Shown here piece after piece: positions 14,342 through 23,046 of a DNA stretch of 30,565 bases. Source of the stretch: a virus. The translations under genes were made by a program, and so were the position numbers. Location: positions 1 to 30,565 of IMG/VR virus record IMGVR_UViG_3300037076_000091; one strand, 5' to 3'. How positions within the stretch are numbered: position 1 is the stretch's first letter; each line of letters opens with the position of its first letter. The notes under the pieces are model-generated. The model had not been told where the DNA came from and made no database searches. It worked only from the letters and a program-made list of their open reading frames with translations.

Positions 14342-15640
14342 GTGACGATTGGCGAGCTATTTGTAAAGTTGGGTTTTAAGGTTGAAGGCGCTGGCGACTT
14401 CAAGAAGGTTGCTGCGGACCTGAAGGACAACGCGGCGGCAGCCGGCAAACTCGCTATTGGAATCGATGCGATCATGGCGGGGTTCACCGGCATGATGTAT
14501 CTGGCGATGCAGGCCGGGACTACGCTTCAGAAGTTCCACTTGACAACCGGACTCAGCACGGACGAACTTCAGCGGTGGCGATTTGCCGCGGCCGGCGCGA
14601 GCGTTGCGGCGAATGAACTCGACGACGCGGTAAAGCAGATCCAGATGGCCGGCATGAAGGCAAGCGCGACCGGCGAGGGCGTGGGCGCGTGGTATCTGCT
14701 CGGAATCGATCCGCGCCAGAACCCATTCACGATTCTCCGGCAGTTGAACCAGGAGAATCACAGCGTTGACCAGACGCGCGTGGCCGCAGCTCGCTACATC
14801 GCAGAGCAGGCGGGGTTTGGGGCGAACATTTTTCAGATGCTTCGGGGCGACCTGAATCTCAACACGCCAGCCGGAAGTTTGGTTTCGCCTGACGACGCAA
14901 AGCGCCTCTATGAGATGAACGGGGAGTGGAACCAGATGAAGCTGCGTATCGAAGCCGCGGGGGAGCGGTTCGCCGTGGTTTTCAAGCCGGCGTTTGAAGA
15001 CTTCATCGGAGTACTGTCCCGCTTACTGGAGAAGACTGGGGGATTCTTTGACTTCCTGAATAGCGGCAGCGCGAAGGCCACGGAGATGAATGACAACATC
15101 AACACCTTGGCCAAAACTTTCGGCATGTTTGCGATAGCTCTATCTGCTGTAGCGCTGGCAGCCAAAGGAGTTGCCCTTTCGATGAATCTCATAGGAGCAG
15201 CAACGGGACCTGTCGGGGCAGCGATCTTGGCGATAATGACCGTCATCGGTCTGTCCACCGACTTCAGCAATTTGCCGGAAGAGAAAGACGATGCTCACAA
15301 AGGCGGAATGAGCATGGATGAAGTGAGGGAAGAAGCGACAAAGACTCCTAGCAAACAGCCGTCCTCTAGAGCGGCTAGGTATATGAGAGAAAAGTACGGG
15401 CAAATTGATCGCTTGAATGATGCCCCGCCTTCATCGATGCGAGACTGGATCAGGCTCTCCAGAGAATCCGGTGCATTTAGCCTCAATCGAACAGCCCCGG
15501 CAGCAACGACCGTTCAGCAAACAAACACGTTCAACATCAACGGGGCGCAGTCACCGGAGGCCACGGGGTTGGCTGTTGGCAGCCACATTCAGCGGATGCT
15601 CCGTGATGCGTCGAACAACGTCCCGGCCGCTGCCTATTGA
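14342..15640 (+). CDS. tail tape measure protein
   Basis: The 432-residue product sets tail length. It has an amphipathic N-terminus (GELFVKLGFKVEGAGDFKKV), GLSTDELQRWRFAAAGA typical of this tape-measure family, and a hydrophobic segment at about 260-305 (AIALSAVALAAKGVALSMNL and on). A polar Gln/Thr/Asn-rich C-terminus follows. At about 1.5 angstrom per residue it predicts a tail near 65 nm, short for a myovirus. GTG 14342 is the start, one codon after the chaperone stop, with AAAGGA upstream. Confidence 0.85.
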   Translation: MTIGELFVKLGFKVEGAGDFKKVAADLKDNAAAAGKLAIGIDAIMAGFTGMMYLAMQAGTTLQKFHLTTGLSTDELQRWRFAAAGASVAANELDDAVKQIQMAGMKASATGEGVGAWYLLGIDPRQNPFTILRQLNQENHSVDQTRVAAARYIAEQAGFGANIFQMLRGDLNLNTPAGSLVSPDDAKRLYEMNGEWNQMKLRIEAAGERFAVVFKPAFEDFIGVLSRLLEKTGGFFDFLNSGSAKATEMNDNINTLAKTFGMFAIALSAVALAAKGVALSMNLIGAATGPVGAAILAIMTVIGLSTDFSNLPEEKDDAHKGGMSMDEVREEATKTPSKQPSSRAARYMREKYGQIDRLNDAPPSSMRDWIRLSRESGAFSLNRTAPAATTVQQTNTFNINGAQSPEATGLAVGSHIQRMLRDASNNVPAAAY

Positions 15641-15642
15641 CC

Positions 15643-16737
15643 ATGGCGACGAACATCATTCCCAGCGATTCCCCTAGCGTATTCGAGGCGTTGAACACGC
15701 TCGAAACGAGCAGCCCTGGGCAGTACGCGGCCATCGTGCGGCCAAATAACCCGCCGCCCGGGATAGGCGGCTTCCTGTTCGACATTCCAGGCGATGAGGA
15801 ATTGCGGCTCAAGTCGGCGATCTCCCGGCACTACGTTGAGAACAACACGCCAATTTCAGACCATATCGCGCTTGAACCGGAGATGATCACCTTGCGCGGC
15901 GTGGTGGCCGAAATAGCCACGCCAACGGCTCCGCAGAAGGCGGTCAACAACGTGGTCGGGGTTCTTCCTATCTGCGCTCCCATGGTCCCGACCATGAGCG
16001 CGGGCGTTGTTGCGAAGATGGCGGCAATCGTGATCGGTACGGTTTCCAATAAGGCGGGCGGGATCGGCGGACAAATCGGATCGATGGCAGCCGCAGGGCT
16101 TGCGGGCGGCGGGATAAGCAGCGCGCAGATGCAGGCGACCGTCACTGGCGCCGTCGCGCAGACCGCGGCGAACCTGTCCGGGTTGCCAGCCGCTTCTATC
16201 ACCAGCCTGCTCGGATTGATTTCCAGCGGATCGTCAGGCAATACCACGCAGGCGATGAACATCCTTTGCGCGTCCGCCAGCTCCCCGGCGATCTCAAGCG
16301 CGGCAATAAATCTGCAAATCCTCGGAGCGAAGACGCCGACTTCGACGAATCAGAGCGTTTACAACTACTTCGCCAACTCTTCCGCATACCAGACTAAGGG
16401 ACCGCGCCAGTCGAATGCCTCCCTGTTCTTTCAACAGGCGTGGTGGGGTCGTCAGCTCATGTCCGTTGAAACGCCGTGGGGGATTTTCAACAACATGGCT
16501 ATTGCCGAGATTCGCGCCGTGCAACCAAAAGAGAGCAAGTGGCAGACGGACATGACGGTGATCTTTGAGAAGATCCGAGTCGTTGGCGACATATCGACGA
16601 AGATCGGCCAGCTTGCAGATCGGAATGCGATTCAATCCGCACCGCAAACCCAGATCGGAAATGCCGGCATGACCCAGCCGACAACGAGCCAATCAACGAG
16701 CCTCTATGTCGGATTCTCGACGGCCGCGGGTGTTTGA
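15643..16737 (+). CDS. baseplate protein with Dit-like N-terminus
   Basis: This 364-residue protein sits first after the tape measure. Residues near 40-85 read GGFLFDIPGDEELRLKSAIS and then NNTPISDHIALEPEMITLRG. This pattern recurs in N-termini of central baseplate proteins that bind the tail tube. A long Ala/Gly/Ser-rich linker (about 120-220) follows, then a C-terminal domain with TPWGIFNNMAIAEIRAVQPK, also typical of baseplate proteins. TTG 15637 is in frame, but ATG 15643 is more likely. Confidence 0.7.
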   Translation: MATNIIPSDSPSVFEALNTLETSSPGQYAAIVRPNNPPPGIGGFLFDIPGDEELRLKSAISRHYVENNTPISDHIALEPEMITLRGVVAEIATPTAPQKAVNNVVGVLPICAPMVPTMSAGVVAKMAAIVIGTVSNKAGGIGGQIGSMAAAGLAGGGISSAQMQATVTGAVAQTAANLSGLPAASITSLLGLISSGSSGNTTQAMNILCASASSPAISSAAINLQILGAKTPTSTNQSVYNYFANSSAYQTKGPRQSNASLFFQQAWWGRQLMSVETPWGIFNNMAIAEIRAVQPKESKWQTDMTVIFEKIRVVGDISTKIGQLADRNAIQSAPQTQIGNAGMTQPTTSQSTSLYVGFSTAAGV

Positions 16738-16739
16738 CC

Positions 16740-17093
16740 ATGCCAACGATTCTCACAGGACTGACGGACAATCCGAATCAGCAATGGCCCATCACTATTC
16801 CTGACGGCACCACGGCGACATTAAGCCTTGTCTATCGGCCTCAGCAGCTGGGATGGTTCTACGATTTGAGCTGGGATGGCAATACCCCGCCATGGCAGAA
16901 TAACGGGCGGCGTCTTGTGGCCGGTCCGAACGTCCTGCGGCAATACCGAAACCAGATCCCGTTTGGCCTGACGGTCTCGACGGGCAACAATCTGGACCCG
17001 TTCGCACAGACGGCGTTTATCGACGGGACATGTACGCTGTTGCTTTTGGACCCAGTTGACATTTCAGGGATCGAATCTGCGCTCTTCCCATGA
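16740..17093 (+). CDS. baseplate plug-type protein
   Basis: A 117-residue beta-rich protein. The order YRPQQLGWFYDLSWDG, GRRLVAGPNVLRQYRNQIPF, GLTVSTGNNLDPF and then CTLLLLDP matches the small baseplate plug family (DUF6983-like) of simple contractile tails such as that of cyanophage Pam3. ATG 16740 is preferred over the in-frame TTG 16734. The end overlaps the hub gene as ATGA. Confidence 0.7.
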   Translation: MPTILTGLTDNPNQQWPITIPDGTTATLSLVYRPQQLGWFYDLSWDGNTPPWQNNGRRLVAGPNVLRQYRNQIPFGLTVSTGNNLDPFAQTAFIDGTCTLLLLDPVDISGIESALFP

Positions 17094-18028
17094 GCTTCGC
17101 TGGCGCAAAATTCGGCAGGACGTGCAAGCTGAACCTTGAGGTCAATGCGATCTCAGGAACGAAGGCCAGCATGACGATTCCGCCGGAATGCTCTATTGAA
17201 TTCACCGTCACGCGCCAATCGCTCGCCAGCACGCAGACCGCCCAGTTCAAGATTTTCGGGCTTGGCCCCACCACGCGCGAACTGATTTATAAGGACCGTT
17301 TCGACTGGACTCAGTTTCGCGCCATTCAGTTCTTTGCCGGTTACGACGGGTTCATGCCGCGGATCTTCAACGGGACGATCCTTCAGGCGTACTCTGAGAA
17401 GCAGAAAGAGGAGACGGTGACGATCATCGATGCTTACGACGGCGGCAACATGATGACCAATGGCTGGACGAACACAGCCACGGCCGGCGCAAAGACCCGG
17501 AAGGAAGTGCTGAACCAGCTTGGGGCCAGCCTGCCAAACATCCAGGGACCTCCCATCGTTGGCGATTTCCCGACCGTCAACATGCGCGGCGAAGTGCTGA
17601 ACGGAAATACATGGGATCTCATCCGCCAGCAGAGTGACGACAACTGCACGATCTCAGATGGGATTGTTTACGTTCTCCAGCCGACAGAGGGATTGCTGAA
17701 CGGACAGGTTCAGAACATCGCCACTCTCTCAAGCGCCAGCTCGACAATCCCAGTGATCAATTCGGCCACTGGCCTGCTGGGCGCTCCGAGGCGGTCCGGC
17801 GTTTTCGTCGAGTGGGAAATGCTCTTTGAACCGCGGTTGCAGCTCTTCCAGATTGTGGATATTCAGAGTACGTTCAACCCGAAATTCAACGGTGCCCACA
17901 AGACGATGGGATTCCGCCACCATGGCATGGTTTCAAAGTCCGTCACTGGCGATTACCAGACGACGGCCAGCTTCCTTTTTGGCAAGGGCAACACTTTCAG
18001 CGCGGCGGTCGCCGCACTCGCAGGATGA
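17090..18028 (+). CDS. baseplate hub protein
   Basis: The 312-residue product fits the hub (T4 gp27 / P2 gpD-like) slot between plug and spike. It is beta-rich, with CSIEFTVTRQSLASTQTAQF, then IQFFAGYDG, FNGTILQAYSEKQKEETVTI, NTWDLIRQQSDDNCTISDG and a C-terminal MGFRHHGMVSKSVTGDYQTT. The last two are typical of hub proteins that bind the spike. It is coupled at both ends by ATGA overlaps. Confidence 0.8.
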   Translation: MSFAGAKFGRTCKLNLEVNAISGTKASMTIPPECSIEFTVTRQSLASTQTAQFKIFGLGPTTRELIYKDRFDWTQFRAIQFFAGYDGFMPRIFNGTILQAYSEKQKEETVTIIDAYDGGNMMTNGWTNTATAGAKTRKEVLNQLGASLPNIQGPPIVGDFPTVNMRGEVLNGNTWDLIRQQSDDNCTISDGIVYVLQPTEGLLNGQVQNIATLSSASSTIPVINSATGLLGAPRRSGVFVEWEMLFEPRLQLFQIVDIQSTFNPKFNGAHKTMGFRHHGMVSKSVTGDYQTTASFLFGKGNTFSAAVAALAG

Positions 18029-18615
18029 GAAACCAAGGATCAATCCCGGAACAAGACCTGCGCGCGCTGCTCGACAGTGAGCAGGTCCGGCTGTTTGCGA
18101 AATTCAACGGCTGCCGGGTCGGGGTGATCAACAGCTACGCGAACCAGAAGGCGGTCGTTCAGCTCGTGAACACTCAGGCGGTTTTCAACACGCCGATGAC
18201 ATCGAGCGTCGAGCCGACGAAGCCGACCCTTTACCCGTATCCGCTCCTTGTGGACGTTCCGGTTTTCGTGCTGTCGGGCGGGGCCGGCTACATCACTTGC
18301 CCGATTTCCAAGGGCGACCCGTGCATCGTCCTGTTCAACGACCGGGATCTTGACCCGTGGTTCACAGCCGGAACCTTGGGCGCTCCTCCGAACAGTACGC
18401 GGATGCACTCGTTGGCGGACGGGATCGCCTTGGTCGGTATCCGGCCGGCGACCAATCCCATTCCCAGCAACGGGTCGGCAATCGTGGTTCATCACCCTTC
18501 GATCAAGCTCGATGGGAATGCCTACGTGCCGGCGTTCCCGACAGACACTTTCGTCTCGGCTGACGGCGCAACAGTGACGGTGGTAAACGGATTTGTAACG
18601 AACATTTCAAGGTAA
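18025..18615 (+). CDS. baseplate spike, Gp138-like OB-fold
   Basis: This 196-residue protein is the membrane-puncturing spike. Residues about 28-115 match the Gp138 N-terminal OB-fold: RVGVINSYANQKAVVQLVN, YPLLVDVPVFVLSGGAGY, KGDPCIVLFNDRDLDPWF. The segment MHSLADGIALVGIRP follows, and a short beta C-terminus (DTFVSADGATVTVVNG) would form the tip. No lysozyme domain or long beta-helix is present. The 4-base overlap with the hub gene fits a stoichiometric complex. Confidence 0.85.
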   Translation: MRNQGSIPEQDLRALLDSEQVRLFAKFNGCRVGVINSYANQKAVVQLVNTQAVFNTPMTSSVEPTKPTLYPYPLLVDVPVFVLSGGAGYITCPISKGDPCIVLFNDRDLDPWFTAGTLGAPPNSTRMHSLADGIALVGIRPATNPIPSNGSAIVVHHPSIKLDGNAYVPAFPTDTFVSADGATVTVVNGFVTNISR

Positions 18616-18616
18616 C

Positions 18617-18988
18617 ATGGCAGCGATCAACACAGCATGGGTAAACAACCTCACGGCGCAGGTGAACTCGGTCAATGACTGCGCATCACTCCAGCTCGTG
18701 GCCACATTCGTTGAGCAGGCGATGACGGCACAGATAGAGGCGCAGATCCGGCAAATGACGGCGCTCGCCGGTCTCTGCGTCTCGCCGACCGACCTGCCTT
18801 CAACGATCACTTTCCTTGCCAAGCTCGTGGCGTTCTACGAAGTCCAATACGCGCAGGCGGTTGCCAGTCAGGTTGCCCTGCTCGCGGCCTACACGGAGCT
18901 TCTGGCAGCCATCAGCGCGAAGATAGGAACGCTGGGCTGCACGATCTCTCTTCCGTCCTTGCCTACACTGCCAACTCCTCCTATTTGA
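18617..18988 (+). CDS. hypothetical helical baseplate-region protein
   Basis: A 123-residue protein, largely helical and Ala/Leu/Gln-rich (QLVATFVEQAMTAQIEAQIR, then AVASQVALLAAYTELLAAI), with three Cys and a Pro-rich end. It lies one base after the spike and 7 bases before the gp25-like wedge gene, so it probably belongs to the baseplate. No family is recognised. Confidence 0.7.
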   Translation: MAAINTAWVNNLTAQVNSVNDCASLQLVATFVEQAMTAQIEAQIRQMTALAGLCVSPTDLPSTITFLAKLVAFYEVQYAQAVASQVALLAAYTELLAAISAKIGTLGCTISLPSLPTLPTPPI

Positions 18989-18995
18989 AACTCCC

Positions 18996-19370
18996 GTGCT
19001 AACGTCGAACAGCATCCGCGGTCTTGACGCAAATGGAGACTGGCAATTCGGCCAAGGATTCTCCAGCTATGCGACCGGCCGCGCGGCGATTATTCAGGAC
19101 ATTCAGACGAGCCTTCTGTTTTTCCAGAACGATTGTTTTTGGGCTATGACATTCGGCGTCGATTGGTGGAACCTCCTTGGCCAGCTCGGAGCGGCGGCAG
19201 AGAACGCAATCCTGATTCAGGTCCGGCAAGTCATAGCGCAGACGCAGGGAATCGTTTCCATCGATTCCGTTGACGTGATACTCGACAGCGGGAATCGAAA
19301 ACTGACGATCCGCTACACCGTCAACGACATTTACGGTCAGTTCAACGGATCGGTCCAACCAACTTCCTGA
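18996..19370 (+). CDS. gp25/gpW-like baseplate wedge protein
   Basis: The 124-residue product has the gp25-like layout: GLDANGDWQFGQGFSSYATG, IIQDIQTSLLFFQNDCFWAM, then VDWWNLLG and a C-terminal SIDSVDVILDSGNRKLTIRY. This protein links the hub to the wedge and triggers sheath polymerisation. It directly precedes the gpJ-like gene, its usual partner. The start is GTG 18996. Confidence 0.8.
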   Translation: MLTSNSIRGLDANGDWQFGQGFSSYATGRAAIIQDIQTSLLFFQNDCFWAMTFGVDWWNLLGQLGAAAENAILIQVRQVIAQTQGIVSIDSVDVILDSGNRKLTIRYTVNDIYGQFNGSVQPTS

Positions 19371-19371
19371 C

Positions 19372-20787
19372 ATGGCAACAAACAGCATCGGCGCAACGGG
19401 CATCACGATTCAGGGGCTTCTGGATATTCTGGCCGAGCTGAACGCCGGGATGCAGGCCATCTATGGCAGCGGGATCAACATCAACCCGAACAGCCCGGAC
19501 GGACAGATGATCAACCTGTTTGCGCAGGCGAAGCTGGACGTTCTGGAAATGATCCTAGCGGTGGCAACTTCGTTCGACCCAGACCAGGCGACGGGCGTCT
19601 TGCTTGACCAGCGGGTTGCCATCAACGGAGTCGTTCGCGAGCCTGGCACTTACACGCAGCAGGCGGTCTCTGTGACAGTCAGCCAGGCTGTCACACTCCC
19701 GGGGCTGGACCTTTCGCCGAGTTCACCTTTCACGGTCGCCGATTCGACGGGCAACCAATACCAGCTCGTTACGACCTACGCTTTTGGGGGTGCTGGGACC
19801 GCGAGTCTGACTTTCCAGGGCGCGACAATCGGGGCGATCTCCAGCCCTGCGAACACAATCACGGTCCCTGTGACCATTCTGGCGGGCGTGACGACGATCA
19901 ACAATCCTTCCGTGGCTTCGTTCGTTGGCGTCGACGAAGAGCCGGACGTTCTTCTGCGCATCCGGCGCACCAACTCGACGGCGTTGCCAAGCCAAGGGTT
20001 TCTTGCTGGAATGATCGGCGCCATCATGGCGGTCAACGGCGTGACTCAGGTGGCGGTTTTCGAGAACCAGACGCCGGCCGTGAATGGCTACGGAATGCCG
20101 GCAAACTCCGTTTGGATCATTGTTGCGGGCGATCCGGTGGCCGCACAGGTGGCGGCTGCGATATACGCCAAGAGGCACGCAGGAACGCCCCAGATGAACG
20201 CCGGCGCGGGCGGTGTGGGCACGGCCAGCCTGTCCGGAACGGCAGTCAATGCGATTGCCAACACGAACGCAGGGAACGGCTATTTCAACGCGCCGGGCGT
20301 CAAACTGGTTGGCGGGGGCGGTGCCGGAGCCTTGGCGCACACGACTGTCGACGGTTCTGGGCACATTGCCAGCTACGTCATCGACGCGGGCGGCACCGGT
20401 TACACGAGCGCCCCGACCGTCGAGCTGAACCCAAACACGGTCGCCACGGCGGTAACGCAACTGGACAGCACTGTTTTCACGATCTTCTATGACACGCCGG
20501 TTGCTGAGGCGCTTTGGTTCCAAGCGACCCTCACAGCCATCACTGGCGCACTCGACAGAACGTGGATTGCCGCGCAGATCCTTGCGCAGTTTGGAAGCTC
20601 CTACAGGATCAACCAAGCGGCGGACACGGCCAGTATCGTGGCGTTCATCAAATCGATTGCGCCAAACGCCAGCGTGGCCAGCGAAGGAGTTTCCACCACG
20701 GGAAGCGGCTTCTCCAATCTTGTCACTCCCACCGGCGTCAATTACCAGTTCACGATTCCCGACGTGTCCCACATCACCATTTCCTGA
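19372..20787 (+). CDS. baseplate J-like wedge protein with inserted domain
   Basis: The 471-residue protein matches baseplate J / gp6 proteins: N-terminal NPNSPDGQMINLFAQAKLDV, GVLLDQRVAINGV, the central DEEPDVLLRIRRTNS, then VNGVTQVAVFENQ and IYAKRHAGTP, and a C-terminal FTIFYDTPVAEALWFQATLT. Between about residues 282 and 356 it carries an extra Gly-rich module (see separate feature). It builds the outer baseplate ring. It overlaps the next start by one base (TGATG). Confidence 0.85.
   Translation: MATNSIGATGITIQGLLDILAELNAGMQAIYGSGININPNSPDGQMINLFAQAKLDVLEMILAVATSFDPDQATGVLLDQRVAINGVVREPGTYTQQAVSVTVSQAVTLPGLDLSPSSPFTVADSTGNQYQLVTTYAFGGAGTASLTFQGATIGAISSPANTITVPVTILAGVTTINNPSVASFVGVDEEPDVLLRIRRTNSTALPSQGFLAGMIGAIMAVNGVTQVAVFENQTPAVNGYGMPANSVWIIVAGDPVAAQVAAAIYAKRHAGTPQMNAGAGGVGTASLSGTAVNAIANTNAGNGYFNAPGVKLVGGGGAGALAHTTVDGSGHIASYVIDAGGTGYTSAPTVELNPNTVATAVTQLDSTVFTIFYDTPVAEALWFQATLTAITGALDRTWIAAQILAQFGSSYRINQAADTASIVAFIKSIAPNASVASEGVSTTGSGFSNLVTPTGVNYQFTIPDVSHITIS
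20215..20440 (+). other. Gly-rich beta module inserted in the J-like protein
   Basis: Residues about 282-356 contain two copies of a G-N/T-G-Y-x-x-A-P-x-V motif (GNGYFNAPGV and GTGYTSAPTV) separated by GGGGAGALAHTTVDGSG. This module is common in phage and secreted adhesive proteins but is not part of the core J fold, where residues about 280 and 360 would adjoin. It may project from the baseplate as a surface-binding element. Confidence 0.6.
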
Positions 20788-22337
20788 TGGCCCGCGACCT
20801 CCAGACCGTTGAGCAGTATTACAGCGACCGGCTCCCGATTCAGTTTCGGGGCAGCCCGAAAGCCGCCGCGACCATTCAGCTTCTGGCAAAGCAGGCGGTC
20901 GGGGATCTCATGGTGCAGGATTTGCAGGATGCGTTTGACATCAACACGGCGGTCGGCCCGCAACTCGACATTCTCGCCAAGTATGTCGGGGTTAACCGTG
21001 ATGTCGTCACGTCGTTGACGATGCCCTATTTTGGGTTCGCTGAGTACGACGGGAGCAGCACAAACACTAACGGGTTTCAGGATTATTCTTCCTATCCGTC
21101 ATTAGTTGGCTTGGGCGCGGCAATCGCCTCCGGCCCAGCTGAGGCCATGGGGAGCAACCCGGCGAATCCAGCCCAAATCGTTGCGGCAGGCCATGCCTCT
21201 CCCTCACAGCTCCAATACAGCACCGACAATGGAGCGACCTGGACCCAGGTAACGGTTGCCGGGGGATGGAATTTCAGGACGGCGGGGGCTGTTTGCTGCG
21301 GGAACGGATACTGGGTGGTGACTGGACCGGACAACGGGAATCAGCTGAGGGTGGCCTACTGTCCGGTGACGGATCTGACGGCGTGGACATCGATCACCCT
21401 CGGAGAAGTGAACCACTTCGGCGGCCTGTGCGCCTGCTGCTTCGCGACTGACATAGGGCAGTTTTGCGCGGTGGCCGGCACGCAAACCACAAACCTCTGG
21501 ATTTCGTTTACCTGCACCGTCCCCAGTGCATGGACGAGTCACGCTACTGCTCTATTTAGCTCCCCCCAGTCTGGCGGCATCTGCCGCGGTGCCGGACTGT
21601 TCGTGGCTGTCACCTACAGCGATTCCTATATCAGTGCTGACGGGATCACATGGACGCATTACGCGGGGTCTTTCGTCGGTGCAGCGTGCGTGGTGTATGC
21701 CGCCGCACAAGGCAAATTCGTGATGGGCGCTCAATCTCCGTCAACGGTTCCCATTTACATCTCATCTGACGGTCACAGCTGGTTAGATGCAGGGGCAGCA
21801 ACGGGAAGCGTTCCCCCGGCGGCGATCACGTACACCAATGGCCTTGTGGTGGCGGTTGGTGGGGGGGGTGAGGTCAAGGGGTATCTTTCAAGCTCAAATC
21901 TTTCCTCTTGGGTCGCATCATCGCTACCGGTGGAACTGAGTTTTGCGTATGCAGTGTGTCCGTGCTTGGGCGGCGTGATCGCCGGATCGGACAATGGGAA
22001 TAACTACGTGTCAATTAGCAATATCGGCGTTAGTTATTGGAATCTCGACGGCATTTTCCTCCAGTACGATTACCAGTCAACAGCGTTGACTGCGATGGCC
22101 GATCCAGATTTCCGTTTCGTTATGAAACTCCAGATCGTGCTGAACCATTGCAACGGCACATTGGCGTCGATTCAGCAATATCTGGCCACGTTCTTCTCCG
22201 GGCTCATCACCGTTGTTGACAACCAGAATATGAGCCTAACCTACAGTATATCGCATCTCGTCCCGGTCGATCCTTCGATTCTCGCAAACTATCTGCCGCG
22301 GCCCATGGGCTGCTCGCTAACAATCAACGTCACCTAA
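20787..22337 (+). CDS. DUF2612-like baseplate protein with inserted BNR repeats
   Basis: The 516-residue protein is split. Residues 1 to about 110 (VEQYYSDRLPIQFRGSPKAA, FDINTAVGPQLDILAKYVGV) and about 416-516 (ADPDFRFVMKLQIVLNHCNG, VVDNQNMSLTYSI) match the two ends of DUF2612 tail proteins. Between them, about 130-415, lie Asp-box/BNR-like repeats: YSTDNGATWTQV, YISADGITWTHY, YISSDGHSWLDA, and a degenerate YLSSSNLSSWV. They suggest a beta-propeller. ATG 20787 overlaps the J-like stop by one base. The propeller probably binds or displays a receptor-binding surface; no sialidase catalytic set is evident. Confidence 0.75.
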   Translation: MARDLQTVEQYYSDRLPIQFRGSPKAAATIQLLAKQAVGDLMVQDLQDAFDINTAVGPQLDILAKYVGVNRDVVTSLTMPYFGFAEYDGSSTNTNGFQDYSSYPSLVGLGAAIASGPAEAMGSNPANPAQIVAAGHASPSQLQYSTDNGATWTQVTVAGGWNFRTAGAVCCGNGYWVVTGPDNGNQLRVAYCPVTDLTAWTSITLGEVNHFGGLCACCFATDIGQFCAVAGTQTTNLWISFTCTVPSAWTSHATALFSSPQSGGICRGAGLFVAVTYSDSYISADGITWTHYAGSFVGAACVVYAAAQGKFVMGAQSPSTVPIYISSDGHSWLDAGAATGSVPPAAITYTNGLVVAVGGGGEVKGYLSSSNLSSWVASSLPVELSFAYAVCPCLGGVIAGSDNGNNYVSISNIGVSYWNLDGIFLQYDYQSTALTAMADPDFRFVMKLQIVLNHCNGTLASIQQYLATFFSGLITVVDNQNMSLTYSISHLVPVDPSILANYLPRPMGCSLTINVT

Positions 22338-22338
22338 T

Positions 22339-23043
22339 ATGGCAGCAATCCCACGTTTCTTTCAGAAGATTTTCGGAGGCGGTCTTACGCCAGGAACAAA
22401 CACACTTCCCGACTTCGGATCACTCGCGGCCGGGACTCCTACGTCGTCGGGCAATCTGGCGACCATGCAGACGTCGGCATGGCTGCAAGGATGGGCTACT
22501 GCGATCATCGGCAACCATTCCCCGACGCTTCAGGATTTCAACACGCTGTTCTACGAGATCACGAGCCAACTGGCGTACATCCTTCAGCAGGGAATCCCTG
22601 AGTGGGAGACGAACACGACGTATAAAAACGGAAGCTTCTGCCAGGTGGCTGGCGTGCTTTACAAGTCGATTCAGGACAACAATACCGGGCACGCCGTAAC
22701 GGATTCGTCTTGGTGGAACCCGTTCTTGAGCACGGTAAACACAGCCGGAGCGGCTACGGCCTTTGTCAACTTCGCAGGGCCAAGCGCCGCAATCAACAAC
22801 GCGCTGAATATCAGCGCGGTTACGCTCATAGCTACGGGCCATTGGGCTATCAATTTTAACCCGGCCATGGCAGACACCAATTACGTCGTTGTCGCGAGTT
22901 GCCAAGGATACGACAGCACCATGCGGGATTACATCGTACTGGGGGGCAGCAGAACTATATACAGCTTCGATGTTTGGTGCAAGAACGACAATAACGAGGT
23001 CCATAATTCACCCTGCGTGAACGTGGCCGTGTTTGGAACCTGA
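22339..23043 (+). CDS. tail fibre-like protein
   Basis: This 234-residue protein has an N-terminal region that likely docks to the baseplate and a middle with IPEWETNTTYKNGSFCQVAG and LYKSIQDNNTGHAV. That is the carbohydrate-binding-like W-x-x-x-x-x-Y pattern common in fibres. A C-terminal domain reads ALNISAVTLIATGHWAINFN, AMADTNYVVVASC, a frequent tip domain of phage fibres. It is only one base after the previous gene. Likely part of the adsorption apparatus; receptor unknown. Confidence 0.75.
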   Translation: MAAIPRFFQKIFGGGLTPGTNTLPDFGSLAAGTPTSSGNLATMQTSAWLQGWATAIIGNHSPTLQDFNTLFYEITSQLAYILQQGIPEWETNTTYKNGSFCQVAGVLYKSIQDNNTGHAVTDSSWWNPFLSTVNTAGAATAFVNFAGPSAAINNALNISAVTLIATGHWAINFNPAMADTNYVVVASCQGYDSTMRDYIVLGGSRTIYSFDVWCKNDNNEVHNSPCVNVAVFGT

Positions 23044-23046
23044 CCT

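Noticed and set aside
19723-20889. 388-codon minus-strand frame opposite the J-like gene
   Set aside because: Long only because of high GC; Arg-rich, no motif, and the plus-strand gene is clear.
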